Of a stretch of DNA of 64,000 nucleotides, positions 41,569-50,148 are shown in pieces. Made by a program: the position numbers and the translations under genes. Origin of the DNA: Prionace glauca (taxonomy: Eukaryota > Chordata > Chondrichthyes > Carcharhiniformes > Carcharhinidae). The notes beneath the pieces were generated by a model. The model saw only the letters and a program-made list of their open reading frames with translations, made no database searches and was not told the origin of the DNA. The stretch's first letter is position 1; each line of letters starts with the position of its first letter. The DNA lies in contig CM075760.1 of NCBI GenBank assembly GCA_037974335.1, positions 52,364,046 through 52,428,045 on the forward strand. Reading direction: 5' to 3'.

Positions 41569-42059
41569 ATCGCTTCTCGGTCTTTTGGCTAAGATCAAGT
41601 GTAGTCTGTTAGTGTTGATCAAGTGTAGGGTCAACATGCTGCACTTGATTGAAGTCATTGGGTTGCAATTCAGCTTCATTTGAAGCAATTTTTTAAACCG
41701 GCATCTCGGCCTTTTGGCTAAGATGCAAATTGGATCAAGCCCTGGAGGAGGAGCTACACCTACTCCAGTCAGCTTGGATCATGTAGATCAAGCCCAAGAC
41801 AGGAGACCTGTCTTGTCAGCTTGGATCGGGAATGTCCCAACTTGTTGGGACTCTGAATTGGGTTTAATTTGACTTGATTAGATTGGAATAAAGGGGTAAA
41901 AAAAAAAACTCTGTTCTTATCAGTTTAATATCTGGTACGTCCCTTATCTGGGGACCATTTATTAAATTGATTTTTGGAGCAGGGAGATGGAATAAGGGCT
42001 TGCTCTGTCCACTCCATGTATCGGCCTGGTATTGCAGTATCTCTGGGAACGGTGCACCA
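41569..42059 (+). pseudogene. RNU2-like: U2 snRNA sequence interrupted by a 298-bp insertion
   Basis: The 5' part (41569-41610) matches U2 from ATCGCTTCTCGG through GCTAAGATCAAGTG, and the branch-site region reads GTAGTCTG (two bases short of GTAGTATCTG). The 3' part (41911-42059) matches from CTGTTCTTATCAG through the Sm-site region (ATTTTTGGAG) and stems III-IV to the terminus GGTGCACCA. Scattered substitutions are present. The spliceosomal RNA could not work with this insertion. Confidence 0.85.
41611..41910 (+). mobile_element. Hairpin-rich insertion with a second U2-like head and poly(A) tail
   Basis: Two parts. 41611-41697 has GCTTCA/TGAAGC and TGTTGA/TCAACA hairpins. 41698-41910 begins CATCTCGGCCTTTTGGCTAA (the U2 5' stem region), then has three consecutive hairpins (CTGGAG/CTCCAG; CAAGACAGG/CCTGTCTTG; GTCCCAAC/GTTGGGAC), AATAAAG and A11. 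CTGTT on both sides is a possible short target duplication. It resembles snRNA-headed SINEs, a class known from other vertebrates. Confidence 0.6.
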
Positions 42060-42444
42060 CCCCCCTTTCTGGGGACATCCTCAAACTTCAAAAATCAGCT
42101 CTCGCACAACTCACTCTGATGTCGTCCAACAGGCTTTATTTGCTATCACCAGCTTTCCCAGCGCTGCTCCTTCTTTCCTCAAGTGACTGCAGACGGTTGG
42201 CTTCACAAACGCGCCATCGCTTGCAACATAATGCTGGCAATGCCCCTCTTTACACCTACACACATTGTCCCTGTCTCCAGTGGCAATCGCAGCTTCAAGA
42301 AATTGTCTCCAGGCCAAACCCCACATCCCGCTTCAGGCCGTCCTCATGTCTGCCCAACTCGCCTATCAGTTTCTGCTCGCCCAACTCTGCTCTGTCTCTT
42401 ACAAACAAACACTTCCTCTCCACACGGGCTCACTGCCAGCTTCA

Positions 42445-42503
42445 CACACAGTAAGACGTCTCACCACACCAGGTTACAGTCCAACCGGTTTACTTGATAG
42501 TAA
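42445..42503 (+). mobile_element. Penelope-like arm fragment
   Basis: ACAGTAAGACGTCTCACCAC followed by CCAACCGGTTTACTTGATAG matches the arms at 18195-18345. The region 42060-42440 between U2 and this piece shows no clear gene. Confidence 0.5.
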
Positions 42504-42504
42504 T

Positions 42505-42657
42505 CATAAGAACATTATAAGAAATAGGAGCAGGAGTAGGCCATCCAGCCCCTCGAGCCTGCCCCGCCATTCAATAAGATCATGGCTGATCTGTCATGGC
42601 TCAGTTCCACTTTCCCGCCCTCTCCCCATAACCCTTCATCAAAAACCCATCAACCCG
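42505..42657 (-). mobile_element. LINE 3' end, minus strand
   Basis: The same terminus as 40781-40979, cut short at the microsatellite. Confidence 0.85.
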
Positions 42658-43545
42658 CGTCTCTCTCTCTGTATCTGTGTGTCTCTCATTATCTGTGTGT
42701 GTCTCTCTCACTCTATCTGTATGTCTCTCTCTCTGTATCTGTGTGTCTCTCACTGTATCTGTGTGTCTCTCTCTCTCTGTATCTGTGTGTCTCTCACTGT
42801 ATCTGTGTGTGTCTCTCTCACTCTATCTGTATGTCTCTCTCTCTGTATCTGTGTGTCTCTCACTGTATCTGTGTGTCTCTCTCTCTCTGTATCTGTGTGT
42901 CTCTCACTGTATCTGTGTGTGTCTCTCTCACTCTATCTGTATGTCTCTCTCTCTGTATCTGTGTGTCTCTCACTGTATCTGTGTGTCTCTCTCTCTGTAT
43001 CTGTGTGTCTCTCACTGTATCTGTGTGTGTGTCTCTCTCACTCTATCTGTATGTCTCTCTCTCTGTATCTGTGTGTCTCTCACTATCTGTGTGTGTGTCT
43101 CTCTCACTCTACCGGTATGTCTCTCTCTTTGTATCTGTGTGTCTCTCACTGTATCTGTGTGTGTGTCTCTCACTCTATCTGTATGTCTCTCTCTCTGTAT
43201 CTGTGTGTCTCTCACTATCTGTGTGTGTGTCTCTCTCTCACTCTACCTGTATGTCTCTCTCTCTGTATCTGTGTGTCTCTCACTCTATCTGTATGTCTCT
43301 CTCACTGTATCTGTGTCTCTCTCTCTGTATCTGTGTGTCTCTCACTGTATCTGTGTGTGTCTCTCTCACTCTATCTGTATGTCTCTCTCTCTGTATCTGT
43401 GTGTCTCTCACTGTATCTGTGTGTGTCTCTCTCACTCTATCTGTGTGTATCTCTCTCACTCTATCTGTATGTCTCTCTCTCTCTGTATCTGTGTGTCTCT
43501 CTCTGTATCTGTGTGTCTCTCACTCTATCTGTGTGTCTCTCTCTC
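42658..43545 (+). repeat. TCTCTGTATCTGTGTG microsatellite
   Basis: About 890 bases of near-regular TCTCTCTCTGTATCTGTGTG units. Long frames (300-450 codons) in all plus phases are repeat artefacts. Confidence 0.95.
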
Positions 43546-44310
43546 ACAAACACCAGCGCCTGCAGTTACAGTGGGTCGCCAGCAGATGGTGGTGCTGCAT
43601 CACTCTAATCACAAGAAAGTGCAGCAGGTTTGAGGAGAGATTTGGGGGAAATTTATTTCCCTGTTTCTCCAGAAAGGGAACAATTAGTAAAGCAACTGCA
43701 TTAATCTCCCTGTCAGTAATATTCACAGGGAAATCTGGCCGGAGGATAGTGGATTTAATACCTCCCGCGAGTAAATATGTCGATTACCAGCTAATTATTT
43801 TATATCCTTATCTTTTATTGATTGAAAGATTTGTCTACTTTCTCATCCAGATATTATTAAATAATTGTTCATTATAATTGGACACATATCTCGTTTTCGC
43901 TGAATTTTCCATTTTTTTAACTCGCATCTTTATCCTCAGCCCCTTCAGAATTCCAGCTGAACCCAGTCTCTATGTTCTGTTCTGTGCAGATTTAAATGTA
44001 GTTTCTTGTTCTAATTTTTGACTACAGCACATTTCCATCCCTAACTCACTCTGATCTCTCAAACACACACACTGCAGATTGCATGAAGGCCTCACAGTGA
44101 CTTTCTGTGCACTGATCTGAGTGATTAGACCAATCTCACTGTCCAGTGCTGACACTGGATTTTATTCAGTGGAATCACAGACTCTCCAATTTTCCATTCC
44201 CAGCTGCAATCTGACTCTGGAAGTAACTCAATGGGAGTTTAGGGCGAGTATTCCATGGACATTTTTATCCCAGTACCTATCACAATTTCCCATGCCCTCC
44301 CCCCTCCATG
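43545..44310 (+). repeat. Segmental duplication copy B, distal block
   Basis: Counterpart of 28510-29290, ending at a LINE insertion. Confidence 0.8.
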
Positions 44311-44345
44311 CCCCCCAACGCCTCCCTCCCCCCGTCCCATCTCTC

Positions 44346-44930
44346 TCCCCGAGGGTGTCATAGTTTGCAGGGAGACTTAGAAAGGTTGCAGAGCTGGGCC
44401 GAGAGGTGGCGGATGGAGTTTAATGCGGAGAAGTGTGAGGTAATTCACTTTGGCAGGAATAACAGATGTGTCGAGTATAGGGCTAACGGGAGGACTTTGA
44501 ATAGTGTGGATGAACAGAGGGATCTAGGTGTATGTGTACATAGATCCCTGAAAGTTGGGAATCAAGTAGATAAGGTTGTTAGGAAGGCATACGGTGTCTT
44601 GGAGTACTGTGTGCAGTTCTGGTCCCCACATTATAGGAAGGATGTGGAGGCTTTGGAGAGGGTGCAGAGGAGGTTTACTAGGATGTTGCCTGGTATGGTG
44701 GGGAGGTCCTATGAGGAGAGACTGAGGGATTTGGGGTTGTTTTCGTTGGAAAGAAGGCGGCTAAGAGGGGATCGTATTGAAACATATAAGATGATTAGAG
44801 GTTTAGATAGGGTGGACAGTGATAGCCTTTTTCCTAGGATGGAGAAAGCTAGCACGAGGGGGCATGGCTTTAAATTAAGGGGTGGTAGTTATAGGACGGA
44901 TGTCAGGGGTAGGTTCTTTACCCAGATGCT
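44346..44930 (+). mobile_element. CR1-like LINE fragment with internal deletion
   Basis: The ORF fragment (LQSWAERWRMEFNAEKCEV; FGRNNRCVEYRANGRTLNS) is the same subfamily as LINE 2 at 9680-11272. Compared with it, the run from KAYGVL jumps to EYCVQFW, an in-frame deletion of about 35 codons, and the 3' end is lost after RGRFFTQ. Confidence 0.85.
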
Positions 44931-45398
44931 GCCAGCGATGCCCAGGACCCACGAGTTTTTTTTTAATGTTCACTGAAAACAACAGATCAAGCATGGACTT
45001 AAAAAAATTTCCAGCTCTCCATTCTCCGGTATCCACAAACATTACAATTCCACATTGACTAATAGACCGGGTAATATTTATTCACTGGTGTCAGATATTC
45101 CACATGCAACATTTGAATTTATTCTTATTTCTATAAAATTCAGTGATTGCCTTCACTGAGATTCAATCTCCAAATGTACAAAATAAAATTAAGTGCAACA
45201 ATTTCATTGATTAGTGAGATGGTGAGTTTTATTTGTTCATGACAATAATTGAAATCATAGACATAATACAAGAAGTTTAATATAAATAAATTCCATCATG
45301 CACCTGGAGTATGTATAGCAGTGAACAGAAGATTAGCGTGGGACATTTTCATTCAGAATTTAAACACAGACTGACACGACTTGGTTATAGTTACTTAC
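44930..45398. other. AT-rich stretch, no feature seen
   Basis: No repeat family, RNA gene or open frame of note. If the orphan exon 1 next to it belonged to a compact gene, exon 2 should lie here or further left; it does not. Confidence 0.4.
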
Positions 45399-45465
45399 CA
45401 GGAACGCCAATAATGGCAATGATTGGGTAGATTATTTTCAAAGCTTTCTGAACTGGATAAAGCAT
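45399..45465 (-). CDS. GPR139-like GPCR, orphan exon 1
   Basis: 67 bases: 22 codons (MLYPVQKALKII, then YPIIAIIGVP) plus one base before a strong donor (CCTG/GTAAGTAAC). The block and the phase match exon 1 at 4116-4200 (YYPMLAIIGVP), so this is the first exon of another member of the family. A stop lies upstream in frame, so ATG 45465 is the only start. No matching exon 2 occurs within 40 kb downstream on this strand (the next is 1189-2096). It is a partial gene, a pseudogene fragment, or a gene with a very long intron. Confidence 0.7.
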
Positions 45466-46106
45466 TCTCAATGTGTAGTAATGAGTCCCTTTGTACTGCT
45501 CGCAGTCCCTCTGTCTTAAACTGTGAGATTTTCCATTCCCAAAGCCTTTAACTTATACACCATAGAAGCACCTGTGGGACATTGAGGTAGAGCAATGTTA
45601 TTTTTTAATACATGAACAAACAGATTATAGCATTCAGTTCAGTGATGGAAAATAGTTATTTGTTAAGTGACTGACCTCGTTCAAAACACTGGATTCCATT
45701 GGTCACATTGTTCAACGAATAATGAGTGGAAATACACTATCTACTCAAACGCCATCAGGCCCATTCGAGATCTCAGTTTGTTACAGTGATATCTGGACTG
45801 TGACCATTCAGTAACTAAGTTACAAGTGTTACCACGTCTCTCTCTGTCTGATGTTTAACTGTGGGCAGTCAGTTTAATGGCTTAAGTGGGTTATGGGTGA
45901 ACCTAAATTCCAAAATTCTGCTAATCAATAATCTGGAAGTATTAAGGTGCAAAGAGAATTATTTTACCCCTAAATTTAATCCGTCTGCTCAAACTGAGAA
46001 AACATTAAGAAACAATGGGACATCACCAAAAATTCAGACAATGCAGCAGATACAGACACATCACCTCAAAGTAAAAAAAAACAGATTTAACCATGTCAAG
46101 TAATGC

Positions 46107-46288
46107 TCAGGCTCCAGCTGACACTTGTCTCAAATCTCATCCACAACCTTATACAGGGAGAGAACCCGATGAAGATTATGAATGGATAGAACTGAGAGAA
46201 GGAATCTCTGAGAGATAGGAACAAAAAAGTGTTTGTTGGGAACTGCGTACACCGTGATTTGTGCTGTTCCTGTTCTGGGAATGTTTGA
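46107..46288 (+). repeat. Direct repeat of about 180 bp, copy 1
   Basis: CAGGCTCCAGCTGACACTTG through GGGAATGTTTGAT recurs at 47063-47237 with a short deletion. Spacing is about 956 bases. 45470-46106 shows nothing recognisable. Confidence 0.9.
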
Positions 46289-46439
46289 TCTTTGGAGTGT
46301 GGGAGGAAACCAGAGCACCCGAAGGACATTTTCTGTCTCTCTGCCTAAGAATTCCTCAATCCCGGCTCGGAGAGGGTGTATCACCAGAATCAAACATACC
46401 TCGGTGTTCTTTAATCCCCAGTCTGGAGCTCAGCCTGGT

Positions 46440-47060
46440 GTCCCCTTTACCACATCAGGGTGTGGTATGAGTTTGGATCTCTCCGTTATATTGGGAGTCT
46501 CCGGCAATGTCCAATTTCAGGGTAAACTTCTACTTTGTTACAATGATTTTTAACCTGGGACTGAACCATTGTTTAATGTAGACCTGGTCAACGGCCATCA
46601 TTGAGATTTATCTGAACATGTCAATAAATATTTCATTGTTTTCTGAATAAATATCACAACATTTGCTCAGTCTCTGCCTCTTGTTTGTGCATCTGTTGAT
46701 TCTTCCCTGTTGGCGAAGGGGCAATGTTAAAGATTACTCAGATTCGATAACCATTTGGATTTACAAATGTTTTGCCAGGACTGGGGAAATTGCAGCGGTG
46801 AGGAAAGGATTGGATTGGCGAGGGTTGTTTTCCTGAGAGGTGACCGAACTGAGGTGTCTGACATTCTGAGGGGGGCAAGACAGGATGGACAGGAAAGGCC
46901 TGTTTCCCCCCAAACAGAGACAGGAAGTGGGGTTCACACAGATTGAAGGTGATTGGTAGGAGGATTACAAGGGCCATAAGGAAGGTGCTTCTCACTCAGA
47001 GGGTGGAGGATGCCTGCAAAGCGCTGCCTAAACTGGTGGTTCAGATAGAAAGCCCTCGGC
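46440..47060 (+). repeat. Duplicated segment, paralogous to 19735-20720
   Basis: Begins CATCAGGGTGTGGTATGAG and continues in order through LINE-like sequence to CTAAACTGGTGGTTCAG. It lacks the SINE of the other copy. Confidence 0.8.
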
Positions 47061-47062
47061 AC

Positions 47063-47237
47063 CAGGCTCCAGCTGACACTTGTCTCAAATCTCATCCACA
47101 ACCTTATACAGGGAGAGAACCGGATATGAATGGATAGAACTGAGAGAAGGAATCTCTGAGAGATAGGAACAAAAAAGTGTTTGTTGGGAACTGCGTACAC
47201 CGTGATTTGTGCTGTTCCTGTTCTGGGAATGTTTGAT
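47063..47237 (+). repeat. Direct repeat of about 180 bp, copy 2
   Basis: See 46107-46288. Both copies contain the palindrome-free stretch GGAACTGCGTACACCGTGAT. 47240-48018 is AT-rich with no recognised gene. Confidence 0.9.
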
Positions 47238-48018
47238 TGTGGGTCAGTGTAAGAGGGAGTTTTATTTTGATCAGATCACTGAGTGTAATTTTATCATTTT
47301 GGTGATGCTCACATTGTCTCTGTGTCATTCTGCCTCCCGATCTCCCTTGCCTGGAGATTTTCCAACAGGCGGGTACAGGAATCAGTTTGAAACATTTCTG
47401 CCTATTTTACACAAACATTTGGTGTACTAGAGTGAGGTATTGTTGGTACAGCTACTTTGTATTGTTGCCTGCTGCTCAGTCTGTTTTAACCCTTATACAG
47501 TGGACACATAGCAATGAGTAGATGTCTTATTCGTACAAACAATACTTATTTAAACCCACACAATCAATAATCACCCACCTGACCAACAAGAAGTTATCTT
47601 ACACAAAATACTAGAATTCAAGTCCAATACAAGACCTTGACTTAACTTTGCGTTACTGGCAAGAACCCAAACAGATATTGGCCTTTATCTCTGTGCTGGT
47701 CTTGGTAATCACCTTTGGTCCTTTGGTCTGGTCTGGCTGTGGTCTTTCTTCCTTCCTTCCTTCTCGGGTGTGCTGCCTCTTCTCTTGCTGGCGATGTTCA
47801 CCACTGTGCCCTCAGGTTTGGGAAATAAATGCACATCTCAGGAAGGAATAACAAAAAATTGTTTTTCTGATGAAATTCTGAATGAGATATTGTCCTAATG
47901 CAGCAAACTACATGACAATAAGTTACAAGTTGTTCTATGCTTTGTACCAACATGAATAGGTCCCTAATTCTGATTAACATCAGAATGATATATGTTGTCC
48001 TCTGTTTGAGTCTCTTAC

Positions 48019-48234
48019 CCTGAGATGCGCTGATGTTCAGACTCTGAGTGTCTCCTCGGTGGGTGACCTGGCAGGTATAGGCCGCTTTGCTGAACCATTC
48101 CCCAGCGGAGACTGTCAGCCGACTGCTGGCCGAGAAGTTCCCGTTCACTTCACAGGGGGGAGAGGTGACAATTCCTGAATCCACGGGTTCCCCATTCTTC
48201 AGCCAACTCACTTCCATTGACCCTGGCTGGAAAT
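48019..48234 (-). pseudogene. Immunoglobulin heavy-chain constant-domain fragment
   Basis: The frame reads [17 protein letters not shown], then [15 protein letters not shown] and [11 protein letters not shown], ending LNISASQ and a phase-1 donor (CAGG/GTAAGAG). The tryptophan of strand C, the YTCQV cysteine of strand F and the phase-1 joint are typical of IgSF C1 exons, closest in style to cartilaginous-fish IgM or IgW heavy chains. The N-terminal half of the domain, including the first conserved cysteine, is missing: sequence beyond 48234 is unrelated and AT-rich. Probably a truncated pseudo-exon. Confidence 0.7.
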
Positions 48235-48682
48235 ACCTCTGGAATGAGTACTTACTGAATGATCGGGAAACTGTAAATGTGATTATAAATTCAAATAAAT
48301 CCAACATTGACTCATTGAAGGATCATACATTAATACCAAGAGTTTCCCATTTGGGCCCTGAAATCTCCTCCATCATTCACTGAGATTACAGATGAGCCGA
48401 TTGTGGTGCTAGCTCTATTCTGAACCTCCTCACTCTGCCCATCCATCACCTGCTCTCTGCCCATTTCCCCCAGCTCTTTGCCCTTTCCCCTTTCACGGTG
48501 GCTCTTTTCCCCTTTTATCCAGCTCTCTGTATTTCCACCTGGTTGTCTACACTTCCCTCCATCTCTGTGCCCTCTCCCCCCTGGCTCTCTGCTCTTTGTC
48601 TGTATCTCTCTGTATCTCTATCACACCCTACAAACACTTTCAACAGAATCAAGTATAACATTGACAGCAATGTTCAATATAA

Positions 48683-48730
48683 ATTCCAGCCAATTAGCCC
48701 ATCACCAAACTAATTAATGTTTAGAATAAG
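48683..48730 (+). repeat. Direct repeat flanking a LINE-plus-satellite block (left)
   Basis: ATTCCAGCCAATTAGCCCAT through AATGTTTAGAATAA recurs at 49341-49388. The pair encloses 48731-49340. Confidence 0.85.
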
Positions 48731-48740
48731 CAGGAAATAA

Positions 48741-48999
48741 GCTGTATAGGGCATTGGTGAGGCCGCAGCTGGAGTACTGTGTGCAGTTTTGGGCGCCGCA
48801 CCTGCGCAAGGATATTTTGGCCCTGGAGGGAGTGCAGAGGAGGTTTATTCGGCTGATACCGGAGTTGAGGGGATTGAGCTATGAGGAGAGGCTGAATAAA
48901 CTAGGCTTGTACTCGTTAGAGTTTAGAAGAATGAGGGGAGATCTCATTGAGACGTATAAGATGATGAATGGGATGGATAGGATAGAGGTGGAGAGACTG
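48741..48999 (+). mobile_element. CR1-like LINE fragment
   Basis: [20 protein letters not shown] to [12 protein letters not shown], nearly identical to 22905-23150. It stops abruptly at GAGAGACTG where the TCTGAC satellite starts, so its 3' end is missing. Confidence 0.85.
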
Positions 49000-49325
49000 A
49001 CTTTTCTGACTTTTTTTTCTGACTTTTTTTTCTGACTTTTTTTTCTGACTTTTTTTTCTGGCTTTTTTTTCTGGCTTTTTTTTCTGACTTTTTTTTCTGA
49101 CTTTTTTTTCTGACTTTTTTTTCTGACTTTTTTTTCTGACTTTTTTTTCTGACTTTTTTTTCTGGCTTTTTTTTCTGGCTTTTTTTTCTGACTTTTTTTT
49201 CTGACTTTTTTTTCTGACTTTTTTTTCTGACTTTTTTTTCTGACTTTTTTTTCTGACTTTTTTTTCTGACTTTTTTTTCTGACTTTTTTTTCTGACTTTT
49301 TTTTCTGACTTTTTTTTCTGACTTT
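49000..49325 (+). repeat. CTGACTTTTTTTT satellite
   Basis: About 25 copies of a 13-base unit (TCTGACTTTTTTT), a few reading CTGGC. Reverse frames give a Lys-rich repeat ([12 protein letters not shown]) with no gene character. Confidence 0.95.
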
Positions 49326-49388
49326 TGATTCCTCTGAGCATTCCAGCCCAATTCTCCCATCACCAAACTAATTAATGTTTAGAATAAT

Positions 49389-50148
49389 TGCCCCCCCTTT
49401 AATTTGCTCCCCCCCTTTAATTTGCCCCCCCCTTTAATTTGCCCCCCCCTTTAATTTGCCCCCCCCTTTAATTTGCCCCCCCCTTTAATTTGCCCCCCCC
49501 TTTAATTTGCCCCCCCCTTTAATTTGCCCCCCCCTTTAATTTGCCCCCCCCTTTAATTTGCCCCCCCTTTTTTTGCCCCCCCCTTAATTTGCCCCCCCCA
49601 GCACTTTAAGCCCCCCCCTTAATTTGCCCCCCCCAGCACTTTAAGCCCCCCCCTTAATTTGCCCCCCCTTAATTTGCCCCCCCTTAATTTGCCCCCCCCT
49701 TAATTTGCCCCCCCCTTAATTTGCCCCCCCCTTAATTTGCCCCCCCCTTAATTTGCCCCCCCTTAATTTGCCCCCCCTTAATTTGCCCCCCCCTTAATTT
49801 GCCCCCCCTTAATTTGCCCCCCCTTAATTTGCCCCCCCTTAATTTGCCCCCCCTTAATTTGCCCCCCCTTAATTTGCCCCCCCTTAATTTGCCCCCCCTT
49901 AATTTGCCCCCCCTTAATTTGCCCCCCCTTAATTTGCCCCCCCTTAATTTGCCCCCCCTTAATTTGCCCCCCCCTTAATTTGCCCCCCCCTTAATTTGCC
50001 CCCCCCTTAATTTGCCCCCCCCTTAATTTGCCCCCCCCTTAATTTGCCCCCCCCTTAATTTGCCCCCCCCTTAATTTGCCCCCCCCTTAATTTGCCCCCC
50101 CTTAATTTGCCCCCCCCTTAATTTGCCCCCCCCTTAATTTGCCCCCCC
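49389..50148 (+). repeat. TTTGCCCCCCC(T)TTAA satellite
   Basis: Units of 15-18 bases, first CCCCCCCTTTAATTTG then CCCCCCTTAATTTG, with two early hybrids carrying AGCACTTTAAG (49597-49650). Confidence 0.95.

Noticed and set aside
42265-43877. Frames of 318-447 codons
   Set aside because: The same microsatellite artefact; the frames differ by phase but read the same repeat.
48916-49366. Lys-rich 140-codon reverse frames resembling a nuclear protein
   Set aside because: Translation of the 13-bp CTGACTTTTTTTT satellite.
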